Source of the DNA: Flavobacterium sp. 102
Lineage (GTDB): Bacteria; Bacteroidota; Bacteroidia; Flavobacteriales; Flavobacteriaceae
Direction of reading: 5' to 3'
Length of the DNA: 64,000 nt
Assembly: GCF_003634615.1 (NCBI RefSeq)
Contig: NZ_RBKX01000001.1
Coordinates: forward strand, 1-64,000
Under the pieces are notes generated by a model that made no database searches, was not told where the DNA came from, and saw only the letters and a program-made list of their open reading frames with translations. Below are positions 33,270-41,595 of this stretch, one piece after another. Position 1 is the stretch's first letter; every line of letters starts with the position of its first letter. The translations under genes and the position numbers were made by a program.

Positions 33270-34742
33270 TTATTCTGAAGAAGCCAAAGCTTCCAAGTCT
33301 TCTCCTAAATTTAACTCCGGGTAATTCCCTTTGATTTTCTTCGGGTCTCCTTTGTAGAACACCAACACATTCTGGTGCATCTTACCTACCTTTCGGCCAC
33401 CATTGAATTGGCGCCTTACTCTGATGGCCAAGCTTCCAACTACGTTAACCAATATGATTTCGTTGTATAGTTCCATTCCGGCTTCCTTGAACGCTTGAAT
33501 GGTATCAGAAACAAAGTTGTAATAGAAGCCCTTTTTATCACGAACATCTCCAACAACGAATGCAGCAAATCTATCTTCCTTCAGATGGGCAACAGACTTC
33601 TTGATAATACTGAAATACACTTCTTTGAAGTCTTTATAGTCCATGTTGGATAAGTCTTTCGGGTCGTCACTGTACTTCTCAAGGTCGGCATACGGTGGGC
33701 AACTCATAAGGAAGTCGGCAGCCATTGACAAGCGGTCCAACACTTCGTTACTATCACCGGTAATCCAATTGACATTCTCCAGGCTTAGGATTGATGCTTG
33801 TTTTCTATTAGCTTCAACTTGGTCCTCTCTCAAATCGATTCCTTCATAAGGATAACCAAGTACTCCAGCAACTACACCACGAACAGAACCACCGGCAAAA
33901 GGGTCAAGTACAGAACCTCCATTAGTACAGAACCACTTGTACAGAAGTTCACAAAGTACCGGGTCAAAGATGCTGGCGCCTTCGTAAACGTGCATCCCTT
34001 TTTGTTTGGCGTAATCAATGATTTCATCCCACGTTGGCTCACGCTTCAATGACTCGCGCATCTTGTTTCGTAGTTCGTAAATAGCGGTTGATTGTCCGCT
34101 TTTAGCAATGAGTTCGACATCTTCTCTGGTTTCCTGAGAATTGAATCCCAACGCCAACCATTTACGTTTTCTGTCCTGCCATACGCCGGAACGTGTGTCG
34201 AGAACTGAGAACGGTGGAAAGATAAAACTATCCTTTAGCGATGCCGGAACAATCTTCTCTGATGGTTCACCTGTTTGAAATTCATTCAACATTCCTTCGA
34301 AGGCGATGCTATCAAATTCCGGAATGTTCAATAGGTTTTGCATGTCCGGGAAATCCAAATCAAACGTTTGCACAAACTCAAGCAATCCCTGCTGGGTTAT
34401 CTTAGCGTAAGCCGATGAATAAACCAAAACCAATTCGGCAGCTTCTTTCATATTCTCGCAGTCAATGAACGTGGCCGGAAGTAACTCAGGTATCTGATAT
34501 CCCATTTGAGCAACGGCCGACAAATCCATAAACCTGTGCTTACCATCCAAGCAATATAAAATGCCTTCATGTTCCCATACTTTGAATGGATCAGCGAATT
34601 GATATTTGAGTAAGGATTCTATCAGCTTCTTATCACCATTGGCAATCCATTCTTTGAAGTTATCCTGTTGGATGAACTGAAGATTACGCCAGTTTATAGG
34701 TTCGGTTTTGATGATTCGGGAGGCAATTACTTTGTCGGTCAT
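33270..34742 (-). CDS. ParB-like domain fused to DNA methyltransferase
   Basis: A 490-residue protein. N-terminal 100 residues are ParB/Srx-like (RIIKTEPINWRNLQFIQQ, LKYQFADPFKVWEHEGILYC, LDGKHRFMDL). The C-terminal half is an adenine/cytosine-N4 methyltransferase: LDPFAGGSVRG is the SAM-binding motif and SCPPYADLEKYSD the catalytic motif (CPPY in place of DPPY). KEDRFAAFVVGDVRD follows. Such fusions in phages modify phage DNA, probably against restriction. ATG 34742 is used because an upstream extension crosses the promoter and terminator. Own promoter at 34779-34810. Confidence 0.85.
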   Translation of the reverse strand: MTDKVIASRIIKTEPINWRNLQFIQQDNFKEWIANGDKKLIESLLKYQFADPFKVWEHEGILYCLDGKHRFMDLSAVAQMGYQIPELLPATFIDCENMKEAAELVLVYSSAYAKITQQGLLEFVQTFDLDFPDMQNLLNIPEFDSIAFEGMLNEFQTGEPSEKIVPASLKDSFIFPPFSVLDTRSGVWQDRKRKWLALGFNSQETREDVELIAKSGQSTAIYELRNKMRESLKREPTWDEIIDYAKQKGMHVYEGASIFDPVLCELLYKWFCTNGGSVLDPFAGGSVRGVVAGVLGYPYEGIDLREDQVEANRKQASILSLENVNWITGDSNEVLDRLSMAADFLMSCPPYADLEKYSDDPKDLSNMDYKDFKEVYFSIIKKSVAHLKEDRFAAFVVGDVRDKKGFYYNFVSDTIQAFKEAGMELYNEIILVNVVGSLAIRVRRQFNGGRKVGKMHQNVLVFYKGDPKKIKGNYPELNLGEDLEALASSE

Positions 34743-34778
34743 GTTTGTGAATGAAATTCTTTTGGAAATATTATGAAA

Positions 34779-34810
34779 CAAATGTAGCAAAATATGATAA
34801 TCTTTTGCAA
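34779..34810 (-). promoter_or_regulatory. Promoter of methyltransferase operon
   Basis: Leftward TTG (34810-34808), 21 bp, TACATTTG (34786-34779), 36 bp before the start. Drives the methyltransferase, the small terminase and possibly the RNA cluster. Confidence 0.65.
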
Positions 34811-34822
34811 TATATCTTAAAC

Positions 34823-34847
34823 TAAAAAACCGCCTTGTTACGGCGGT
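34823..34847 (-). terminator. Terminator of the early operon
   Basis: Leftward ACCGCC (34847-34842), loop GTAACAA, GGCGGT (34834-34829), then a run of T. It ends the long early transcript just before the methyltransferase promoter. Confidence 0.85.
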
Positions 34848-34872
34848 CATTTGTTAGTTTGTTGATAATCAG

Positions 34873-34947
34873 TTAGTGTTTACACATTGTGCACTTTCCA
34901 TCTTTGAATAGCTGCATGGAGAAACAGCGCTTACAGTACTTGAACAT
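34873..34947 (-). CDS. 24-residue zinc-ribbon-like microprotein
   Basis: MFKYCKRCFSMQLFKDGKCT followed by MCKH. Two Cys-x2-Cys knuckles (residues 5/8 and 19/22) separated by ten residues could bind one zinc ion. It begins four bases after the preceding stop, so it is the last gene of the early operon. Too short for usual gene callers. Codon pattern and cysteine spacing support it. Confidence 0.5.
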   Translation of the reverse strand: MFKYCKRCFSMQLFKDGKCTMCKH

Positions 34948-34951
34948 CGTG

Positions 34952-35161
34952 TTAGTTTTCTAATTCAAAGCGCCCATCTATGTCAAAAGCGAGTGAATTG
35001 GTGATTATTTCTTCTAATTCATCGATTAAATCGGGTTTTTCATTGAATTCGTATGCGCCGGTTCTGATGTTCCATTCTGCATTGAAAGGAGAATTGTCTA
35101 ATCTGAATTGAAAGATGTTTGCGTCGATTGTCGTTCTTGGTGTGAATAGTAAAGTTGCCAT
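34952..35161 (-). CDS. Small acidic unknown protein
   Basis: A 69-residue product from ATG 35161, MATLLFTPRTTIDANIFQFR, ending DIDGRFELEN. Beta-rich N-terminus and acidic C-terminus. A TTG 33 bases upstream lies in the 16-nt repeat and is not taken as start. Not recognised. Confidence 0.6.
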   Translation of the reverse strand: MATLLFTPRTTIDANIFQFRLDNSPFNAEWNIRTGAYEFNEKPDLIDELEEIITNSLAFDIDGRFELEN

Positions 35162-35191
35162 TTTATTGCTTTTTAAATTGTTATCTTTGAG

Positions 35192-35207
35192 CAATATTGG
35201 GTTGACT
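35192..35207 (-). repeat. 16-nt repeat before gene start, copy 1
   Basis: Leftward AGTCAACCCAATATTG, 30 bp before the start at 35161. Identical in sequence and orientation to 44715-44730 before the helicase-methyltransferase gene. Possible shared regulatory or RNA site. Confidence 0.5.
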
Positions 35208-35226
35208 ATTCGAAAGTATCAAGGGC

Positions 35227-35607
35227 TTACCGGTTTTTCTTTCTCTTCATTTGAGGTGCTCCAATTTTCTTTCTTGGTGGTGTTGCTGCCTTTCTTTCTT
35301 CATCCGTCATGATAAGCTGTTTATCAAAATCAAATAGTTTTCTGGCCACTGTGTTTTTATCAAAGTTTTTAATCAGTCTTTGCCAAAACTTCCAATGCTT
35401 AGCGCAAAGGATGAATCTTTCATTGATGGAAAAGAAACCATATCGTTTATCCCAATATTCCGGACCTATACCATAATCTCTGACTCTGGTTCCTCTGCAA
35501 CATCCTTTGGCTTCACAAATCCACCAAACGATTTGAAAGGGCACGTTGTCGAGTTCTTCCTGTGGCATGGATTTCAATTCTCCTATTGCTTCTTGCTCTT
35601 CATTCAT
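35227..35607 (-). CDS. Unknown protein with Cys/Trp-rich core
   Basis: A 126-residue protein. Core VPFQIVWWICEAKGCCRGTR has three cysteines; FILCAKHWKFWQRLIKN follows with C and H that could complete a metal site; the C-terminus is basic (PPRKKIGAPQMKRKKNR). Not recognised. In the early operon, 11 bases before its neighbour. Confidence 0.55.
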   Translation of the reverse strand: MNEEQEAIGELKSMPQEELDNVPFQIVWWICEAKGCCRGTRVRDYGIGPEYWDKRYGFFSINERFILCAKHWKFWQRLIKNFDKNTVARKLFDFDKQLIMTDEERKAATPPRKKIGAPQMKRKKNR

Positions 35608-35618
35608 GATTTTTATTT

Positions 35619-36476
35619 TTAACTTCTACACCATCCAGACTTACATCCTTCTGCTCCAACTCCAAAATTTAAATGTTGCTGCAATCCTATTTTACTAGCA
35701 TCAAGCATACTCATTTCTTTTTTAAATGTAGCGTCTCGCACATATTCTGCTACAGCTGCCCAATACATTATCGGCTGTGTTCTTTCATTGTCAAAATTCT
35801 TTCTAAGCTGCTGAACATCCTTCCAGAAACACATTTGGCAATTTGAATCATCAGCAAAAATCACATCGCCTTCCTTTTGCCAATAATCATAAACTGTTCG
35901 ATGCCATATTTTGTTTTCAATCAAAGGAAATTCTACATTTCTCCATTCAACTGTTTTCCAATTCTTCCGGTTCTGTCCGTACAAATTGCATGAAAATGGA
36001 AAATCAAAAGTGTTGTCTATGCTTTCGGCTCTATCAAATTCATCATATCGAATGCCCAGGCGCATAGTAACTTCATTTCCATATTTCGGATAACAATATT
36101 CAAAAATCGGTATCATCTTCAGTATCGTTGTACAAAATCTCCATTGCTGATTTGGTAGAACGGTTTGGTCTTTAATCATGGATTCAAATGACTTTCCTCT
36201 TACCCAAACTATCTCCCGGCCAATCTTCTGTTCCAAATTCATCATAGTTTGTATGATGATTGGGTCTTCTGCTGTTGCTCGAAACTCTCCGTAAAAAGGA
36301 ATGTACCGCTCCAGCTTTTCGTTGGCATATTTAAGAAGCCCTTTATTTCGTTTTAGCCACCTTCCGGCATTGTGATCATCCACACACACCATTGCAAACA
36401 TTTCTACATCGGCAGGATGATGGACCGCTAAATACGAAGATGTATGTCCACCCGATAAAGAGTTTATACTTGTCAT
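35619..36476 (-). CDS. PAPS-reductase-like (adenine nucleotide alpha hydrolase) protein
   Basis: A 285-residue protein with PP-loop SLSGGHTSSYLA at the N-terminus, the ATP/PAPS-binding motif of this superfamily. RFCTTILKMIPIFEYCYPKY and MRLGIRYDEFDRAE follow, and cysteine motifs SNCQMCFWKD and GCKSGWCRS lie near the end, possibly metal-binding. Phage members of this family are common but their substrates are unknown; nucleotide or DNA sulfur chemistry is one possibility. Grouped with a nuclease-like and an ASCH protein. Confidence 0.75.
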   Translation of the reverse strand: MTSINSLSGGHTSSYLAVHHPADVEMFAMVCVDDHNAGRWLKRNKGLLKYANEKLERYIPFYGEFRATAEDPIIIQTMMNLEQKIGREIVWVRGKSFESMIKDQTVLPNQQWRFCTTILKMIPIFEYCYPKYGNEVTMRLGIRYDEFDRAESIDNTFDFPFSCNLYGQNRKNWKTVEWRNVEFPLIENKIWHRTVYDYWQKEGDVIFADDSNCQMCFWKDVQQLRKNFDNERTQPIMYWAAVAEYVRDATFKKEMSMLDASKIGLQQHLNFGVGAEGCKSGWCRS

Positions 36477-36477
36477 T

Positions 36478-36708
36478 TTAAAAAAGTGTTAATTGCGGTT
36501 TTGAATCATTGTAAACATTCTCCCATAGTTCCGGCCACATGGCCATGTAATCTTTCATGTACTTCAAACCTTGACCTTCTAAAAATAAAACGTCCGGGAA
36601 CTTCTGTTTGAAGTGAATTAGCGGTATCCAAACATCATCAGGAGTAACGCCGTATATTATGTTATCTTTTCTGCTATAGAAGTATAGATTATCAACATGC
36701 GGTATCAT
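36478..36708 (-). CDS. Small protein with clamp-binding-like tail
   Basis: A 76-residue protein (MIPHVDNLYFYSRKDNIIYG). The final five residues, QLTLF, match the beta-clamp-binding pentapeptide consensus (QL[S/D]LF). The phage encodes its own clamp 2.4 kb upstream. Otherwise not recognised. Confidence 0.6.
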   Translation of the reverse strand: MIPHVDNLYFYSRKDNIIYGVTPDDVWIPLIHFKQKFPDVLFLEGQGLKYMKDYMAMWPELWENVYNDSKPQLTLF

Positions 36709-37289
36709 GATGCTTCAAGTTTTTGCCTGAGCATTTTAATTTCTCTTTCAAGCTGATCATTTTTATCGCGTTGGTTTAGCCAATACCAGTAGAATTTATT
36801 GCATAGTTCCGGATGAAGGTCTAGTTTATCACGGTGCAAGAACGGCGCTTCTTTGATTGTCTTGGTTCCGGTTTCTGTTACATAAATCAAACCTGAGTAT
36901 TCCGGAACATCGAACTTTGTAATCATTCCCTCTGGTACCACATAGTAAAATTTATTTGGTCGTTTGGCTTGCTTCGGTTCATCATTATTCTCATAAATCA
37001 ATTGACCTTCATCATCGAATTGCCATTTATTATCAATCATCAAAAGCGTTTTCTCTTTCCGAATAAAGCCTCCGGTTTGTAAAATGGAAATCTTTTCTGT
37101 TTTGGCAGCATCCCTTCTAAAATCTGATTTTGATATCTTGATTTCAAATTCGTAGCAATAGCCGTTATCCTTTTGGACAAAGAAATCGCTTTCCCATCTG
37201 AAGAGAAACACATTCGGAATCCGGAACTTTGAATTTCCGGCATACTTTGCGTGCAGCACATCGATAATGGTTTTTTCGCTATGAGACAT
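36705..37289 (-). CDS. MmcB-like nuclease-fold protein
   Basis: A 194-residue protein. YCYEFEIKISKSDFRRDAAK shows the E-x-K core and following residues of PD-(D/E)XK nuclease folds of the MmcB type; a preceding acidic residue in ESDFFV fits the first catalytic position. The C-terminus is a coiled coil (NDQLEREIKMLRQKLEAS). Likely acts on DNA in repair or recombination; activity not certain. Overlaps neighbours by 4 and 11 bases. Confidence 0.55.
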   Translation of the reverse strand: MSHSEKTIIDVLHAKYAGNSKFRIPNVFLFRWESDFFVQKDNGYCYEFEIKISKSDFRRDAAKTEKISILQTGGFIRKEKTLLMIDNKWQFDDEGQLIYENNDEPKQAKRPNKFYYVVPEGMITKFDVPEYSGLIYVTETGTKTIKEAPFLHRDKLDLHPELCNKFYWYWLNQRDKNDQLEREIKMLRQKLEAS

Positions 37290-37842
37290 GATTACAATTT
37301 TGGCAAAGTGTATAATCTACTTGAGTAAATTGATTGAATTTAATTTTATGGTCTTCACAAACGATTTGCTCACAACTTCTACAAATGAAATCAGGGTCAG
37401 TTTCTTTGTGGCAAATATGACAACCATTCCAGTCCCAAAACGACAGCTTCCCTTTCACATTCAATACCGGCTTGTCGTACAAAACTGCGTTGGCTAATAC
37501 CCAATTATAAATTGGTTTTCCAATTGGCAATTCTCCGGTTTGTTCATCGGCTTCGTACATAAATGTTTTCTCTGCCCAAATGCTCGGATGATTTATAACG
37601 CAATCGATAATGTCAACTTCTCCGATGATTGCTGATTTTGGATAGTGAAATTCGCAAAATCCACTTTGAAGTGTTTTTATTTGATTTTCATCTAACAATT
37701 CGATTGGAGTTCCTGCTGATGCTCCCGAAGCATGAATATAAATTCTACCTCTGAAATGAGTTTTCCATGTTCGATTTTCAATGTCTTTTATACCGTGAGC
37801 AATTAAAGATGCCCATGGTTGTTTGATTGATAGTCCTTTCAT
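37279..37842 (-). CDS. ASCH-domain protein with zinc-finger tail
   Basis: A 187-residue protein. The ASCH RNA-binding-type domain is clear: MKGLSIKQPWASLIAHGIKD, then ENRTWKTHFRGRIYIHASG. The C-terminal 50 residues hold CHICHKE, CRSCEQIVCEDH and CQNC, a double zinc-binding module of B-box or FYVE style. ATG 37842 gives the family start; upstream extension is unlike it. ASCH proteins act on RNA or modified nucleosides; role here unknown. Confidence 0.75.
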   Translation of the reverse strand: MKGLSIKQPWASLIAHGIKDIENRTWKTHFRGRIYIHASGASAGTPIELLDENQIKTLQSGFCEFHYPKSAIIGEVDIIDCVINHPSIWAEKTFMYEADEQTGELPIGKPIYNWVLANAVLYDKPVLNVKGKLSFWDWNGCHICHKETDPDFICRSCEQIVCEDHKIKFNQFTQVDYTLCQNCNHVS

Positions 37843-37861
37843 AATTATTAGGGTTAGTCGG

Positions 37862-38101
37862 TTAATTGCAGTCAATAATTTCAGCGAAAAAATGATTTTG
37901 GATATCATACAGAAATTTAGCTTCCTCTTCCCCTTCTTTTCTGACAACCATTACATATTCATTGTCTGAACAAACTCTTGCGTTTTCTAAATCGTAATCA
38001 TTCATGTTGAAATTAGAGCCTATGCAGCTTTTACAATTTTTAGCGTTTTTGAAGTGATTTTGTACTTTTTTAATAAGTCTATTTTTTACATTTGAATCCA
38101 T
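37862..38101 (-). CDS. Small unknown protein with Cys pair
   Basis: A 79-residue protein from MDSNVKNRLIKKVQNHFKNA. It has CKSC and a later lone cysteine. Acidic C-terminus. Start chosen at 38101 over a frame extension. Not recognised. Confidence 0.5.
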   Translation of the reverse strand: MDSNVKNRLIKKVQNHFKNAKNCKSCIGSNFNMNDYDLENARVCSDNEYVMVVRKEGEEEAKFLYDIQNHFFAEIIDCN

Positions 38102-38155
38102 AATTATTCCTGAATTGTGTAATAATTTCAATTATTACGTTTTTCCGTAATGTTT

Positions 38156-38527
38156 TTATCTTCTGTTGACAGCTGCGCGATATTTTCTTTTGTCCCGATG
38201 CAATTTGTAAAACAGATTTGGTTTTTTATAATTGGGATGAATTGGGATGAAATTATATTCATAATTGCGAACCATAGTTTCCTCGAACAAACTCTTAAGC
38301 GATTCCATGCTTTCTTTTGAAACAGTGATTTCTGCACTGAATCTTGACATCACTTCGTTGATGTTTTGTATCGAATCGTTTGTTGCTCTCGCCAAATCTT
38401 CCAATATGGCACCAGTAATGACTATGATTTTACCTTCTCGGATAAGTCTTCTTAAATCGGAAGTGCCTTTTATTCCACTTCCATCACCGATCATAATTAT
38501 TTGAGGATTCTCTTCCGGTTCTATCAT
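38156..38527 (-). CDS. Unknown early protein
   Basis: A 123-residue protein (MIEPEENPQIIMIGDGSGIK). Helical middle (LARATNDSIQNINEVMSRFS) and basic C-terminus (HRDKRKYRAAVNRR). Start overlaps the preceding stop by four bases. Not recognised. Confidence 0.55.
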   Translation of the reverse strand: MIEPEENPQIIMIGDGSGIKGTSDLRRLIREGKIIVITGAILEDLARATNDSIQNINEVMSRFSAEITVSKESMESLKSLFEETMVRNYEYNFIPIHPNYKKPNLFYKLHRDKRKYRAAVNRR

Positions 38528-38763
38528 GGCTTTTGATTTCTTAACTCTCGGATTCGCTGATTAATCTTTTCATCATTAAACGCGTGCTCGAGATTGTATT
38601 CTTGCATAATTTCTAATCTTTCCAATTCGATATCATTCTCCTGGTCTTTGACTATCTGAATAATTTCATTGAAGCCGGCATTTTCAAAATCTTGGTCGGT
38701 AAGGCGGTTTTTTTCTTTCCATTCGTGAATTCTCTTTATTGTGTTCGTCGTTGGGTTTGTCAT
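38524..38763 (-). CDS. Small helical protein
   Basis: A 79-residue, charged, all-helical product (IKRIHEWKEKNRLTDQDFEN, ELERLEIMQEYNLEHAF). Not recognised. Follows the thioredoxin-like gene by 14 bases. Confidence 0.55.
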   Translation of the reverse strand: MTNPTTNTIKRIHEWKEKNRLTDQDFENAGFNEIIQIVKDQENDIELERLEIMQEYNLEHAFNDEKINQRIRELRNQKP

Positions 38764-38777
38764 TAGTGTGTAGGTTT

Positions 38778-39065
38778 TTAATTTTTTAATTGGTTAATTA
38801 ATTCGTGCTTCTCGATTCCTCCTGATTTTCTAAAAACCATTTTCCCAAACTTATAGATCATAAATGCCGGAAGTGATTTTATTCGTAGTGCATCGGCCAA
38901 TACATCATTCTTCTCTACGTCTATCTTTACAGTTGATAAATCCGGTCCGAATTCAGTACCGATTTCCTTTAGCACTATTTCAGCAGATGGGCATTGGTTA
39001 TGCCCATCTGAATAAAATAGTATCAGAACTTTATCTTTGTTGATTAAATCTCCGAATTTTGCCAT
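38778..39065 (-). CDS. Thioredoxin-fold protein lacking the first active-site Cys
   Basis: A 95-residue product with thioredoxin layout: LILFYSDGHNQCPSAEIVLK, then VKIDVEKNDVLADALRIKSL and the cis-proline motif LPAFMIY. The usual W-C-G-P-C is changed to G-H-N-Q-C, keeping only the second cysteine (residue 25). It cannot make the normal disulfide; it could be a monothiol enzyme or a binding partner, as thioredoxin is for T7 polymerase. Lies five bases after the clamp gene. Confidence 0.75.
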   Translation of the reverse strand: MAKFGDLINKDKVLILFYSDGHNQCPSAEIVLKEIGTEFGPDLSTVKIDVEKNDVLADALRIKSLPAFMIYKFGKMVFRKSGGIEKHELINQLKN

Positions 39066-39069
39066 GGGT

Positions 39070-40191
39070 TTAAGAGTTTAACATCACCGGCATAACTAGC
39101 ATTAACAATTCTTCCCCTTCTTCAAAGTTGTTTTCAGGTCTAACGATACCGGCTCTATTTGGTGCCGATGTTTCAAGAACCACTCTAGAATCATCAACAT
39201 TATTCAAAGCTTCAGCTAAGAATCGGGCATTAAATCCGATTTCTATTTCTCCGGTTTTTGGATCACATTCAATGGTTTCTTTTCCATTGGTGCTGTAGTC
39301 GATATCCTCGGCCACTAAGTTTAAAACGGTTGCTTTTTGCTTGATGGCTACTTGGTGGGTAATTTTGTTTGAGAACAATGAAACCCTTTTCAAGCTGCTC
39401 ATAAATTCAGCGGTATCAACTGAAAATTCATTTGGGTTGTCTTTAGGAATAACAGCTTCGTAATTTGGATATTTGGCATCCACCAACCTTGTTTTCAAAT
39501 CATAATCTCCAAAAGTGAATGATGCATTGTGTGAGTTGTATTGAATTTCAACCACCAATTCTCCTGTTTTCTCCAAAACTGCTTTTAAAATGTTCAAAGG
39601 CTTTTTCGGTACCACAAAATCAACATCGGCACTCGCGTAGTGGTCCGTTCTGCTGAACTTAACCAATCGGTGTGCATCGGTGGCCACGAATATCATTCCG
39701 GTTGTTCTCATTTGGAACAATACGCCATTCATTACAGGTCTTAAATCATCGTTACCCGTGGCGAAAACTGTTTTTTTGATGGCTCGTTCCAAAACATCTG
39801 TTGGCAATGAGATCGTCGTTGGCTCTTCGATTTCTTTTGGCTTCGGATATTCTGCTCCGTCCTGATAAGCGATTGAATAGTTTCCGGAAGAAGAAATGAT
39901 TACAATTTGGCTGTTTTGCATTACCTTGAATTCGATTGGCTGTGATGGCAACGCTTTCAAAATATCAATCAGCAATTTTGAAGGAATCGCGATGCTCCCG
40001 ATATATTCGCCTTCAATGCTCATTTTGGCGGTCATTGTGCTTTCTAGGTCGGACGCTGTAATTTTCAATTCTTTATTTCCTACTTCAAAAAGGAAGTACT
40101 CTAAAATCGGCAATGCATTGTTTGCAGTTACAACTCCGGATAAATACTGGAGTCTTTCTAATAATTCTTTACTGTTTAATTTGATGTTCAT
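39070..40191 (-). CDS. dnaN: DNA polymerase III beta subunit (sliding clamp)
   Basis: A 373-residue phage-encoded clamp that would form a ring on DNA and hold polymerase and other partners. The three-domain pattern is visible: MNIKLNSKELLERLQYLSGV, NALPILEYFLFEVGNKELKI, IAIPSKLLIDILKALPSQPI; central RPVMNGVLFQMRT and FVATDAHRLVKF; C-terminal GFNARFLAEALNNVD and a family-like end EEGEELLMLVMPVML. Length is standard. Several phage neighbours carry clamp-motif termini. Confidence 0.93.
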   Translation of the reverse strand: MNIKLNSKELLERLQYLSGVVTANNALPILEYFLFEVGNKELKITASDLESTMTAKMSIEGEYIGSIAIPSKLLIDILKALPSQPIEFKVMQNSQIVIISSSGNYSIAYQDGAEYPKPKEIEEPTTISLPTDVLERAIKKTVFATGNDDLRPVMNGVLFQMRTTGMIFVATDAHRLVKFSRTDHYASADVDFVVPKKPLNILKAVLEKTGELVVEIQYNSHNASFTFGDYDLKTRLVDAKYPNYEAVIPKDNPNEFSVDTAEFMSSLKRVSLFSNKITHQVAIKQKATVLNLVAEDIDYSTNGKETIECDPKTGEIEIGFNARFLAEALNNVDDSRVVLETSAPNRAGIVRPENNFEEGEELLMLVMPVMLNS

Positions 40192-40209
40192 GGTTTTTGT
40201 GTTTAATTG

Positions 40210-41589
40210 TTATGCAGCTTCTTCTGACTGCGTTAATATTTTTAAATCTTCTTGTCTTGACTTTTTGAAATCTTCCACCAGCTTTGAAATCTTTTTGATA
40301 TTCTTTTTTATGATATCGAGGATTTCGTCATGATGTTGGGTTATTTTATTGTCAACGCCTCTGGCTTGAATAATTTGTAAACTTGAAAGAGATAATTCTA
40401 TTGTTTCAAGTCGTTTTCCATCTAATCTGGCCGACATCAAAAGTATTCCTGCCTTCTTATGGTATCCGTTGGCATGTACACAATGCTTCAAAACCTTTCC
40501 TTCTTTTTTTACCTCTTCTTCTTCGATTAGCGTTACAATTTTTATTTTGCCTTTTTGGATGGAAAAATCCTTGAATACTTCTAATTTCATATCTATAAGA
40601 ATCTTGTCTTTGGCTGCCTGTTCCCGTTCCTTTTCTTGTCGAATCAACTCTCTTTGGGCATTTGCTTTATCAATCTTTTTTTGCTTTCTAACAACATATT
40701 CATTGTGAGCACGCTTCAGATTTTTAGGTAGAATAAACTTTGGATTTCTGATGTCTTTTCCAAATTCATTGAGTAGTTGTAAGTAGTCATACCACATTCC
40801 GACATCTGAAATCTTATATTTATTTCTGAGCATGATTCTGATTTGAGGCCAGTATGTGTTGTATTTCGAATCTACATGTACTGCATGGAACAGTAAATCA
40901 TATTGGCGTGCTTTCAATAAGGTTTCTACTTTAGGCTGCATTTCCAGTTTATAAATCAATTGCCTCCAATCACAATTTTGATTATTATGCTTTTTCAAAC
41001 CATATTTGTCAAATCGTGGTAAAAATTCTGCTCCAGGACAATTAAAATTTGATCCGAAACGGTCATATTTAGTCATGCCACCATAAGGATTTTTATTTCT
41101 TCTTACCTCATAATCACTGGAAGTAAAACCATCACCGGTCCATGTTATATTTCTTCCGATTACTACTGATTTGTTTTTATCATAATCCTTCCATTCCTCG
41201 AATATGCTTCTAAACCAATACTCCGGCTTTTTATTTTTGTGCATTCTTTTCCAGCAGGTAAAATATCTCACTACTTGAAATCTTTCTACTACTTGCACAA
41301 CAGAATAGCTAATGATTTTAAGAAAATCTCCATTGTTTATGGTAATCTTCTTTAGCCTTTGGTTACATGATGGACACGTTACCTGATGTAGTCTATTAGT
41401 TGAATTATTTTTCCAAAACACTTCTCCTGGCTTCCATGTATGATTACATTCCAGACACACTAAATTTTTATAGTGAGTGGTGTAGTACAGGTCATGTTTT
41501 GAAATTACAAAAGGCTCATGTTCCTTCGGATTTGGAAGAGTTTTGTGTAACTTCCAAACTTCAATCTGTAGTTTCGTTGATGGTCTCAT
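40210..41589 (-). CDS. PcfJ-like protein
   Basis: A 459-residue protein. The PcfJ domain is recognised in the last 130 residues: EGKVLKHCVHANGYHKKAGI and LLMSARLDGKRLETIELSLS. The N-terminal part has zinc-binding pairs (CLECNHTW, CPSCNQRL). PcfJ and PcfK are named from enterococcal conjugative plasmids but are frequent in Bacteroidota phages; the molecular function is unknown. PcfK lies six bases upstream. Confidence 0.8.
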   Translation of the reverse strand: MRPSTKLQIEVWKLHKTLPNPKEHEPFVISKHDLYYTTHYKNLVCLECNHTWKPGEVFWKNNSTNRLHQVTCPSCNQRLKKITINNGDFLKIISYSVVQVVERFQVVRYFTCWKRMHKNKKPEYWFRSIFEEWKDYDKNKSVVIGRNITWTGDGFTSSDYEVRRNKNPYGGMTKYDRFGSNFNCPGAEFLPRFDKYGLKKHNNQNCDWRQLIYKLEMQPKVETLLKARQYDLLFHAVHVDSKYNTYWPQIRIMLRNKYKISDVGMWYDYLQLLNEFGKDIRNPKFILPKNLKRAHNEYVVRKQKKIDKANAQRELIRQEKEREQAAKDKILIDMKLEVFKDFSIQKGKIKIVTLIEEEEVKKEGKVLKHCVHANGYHKKAGILLMSARLDGKRLETIELSLSSLQIIQARGVDNKITQHHDEILDIIKKNIKKISKLVEDFKKSRQEDLKILTQSEEAA

Positions 41590-41595
41590 GATTAA

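Noticed and set aside
38128-38337. Leftward 69-codon frame near 38.2 kb
   Set aside because: Overlaps the longer 123-residue gene in another frame and has no distinguishing features.
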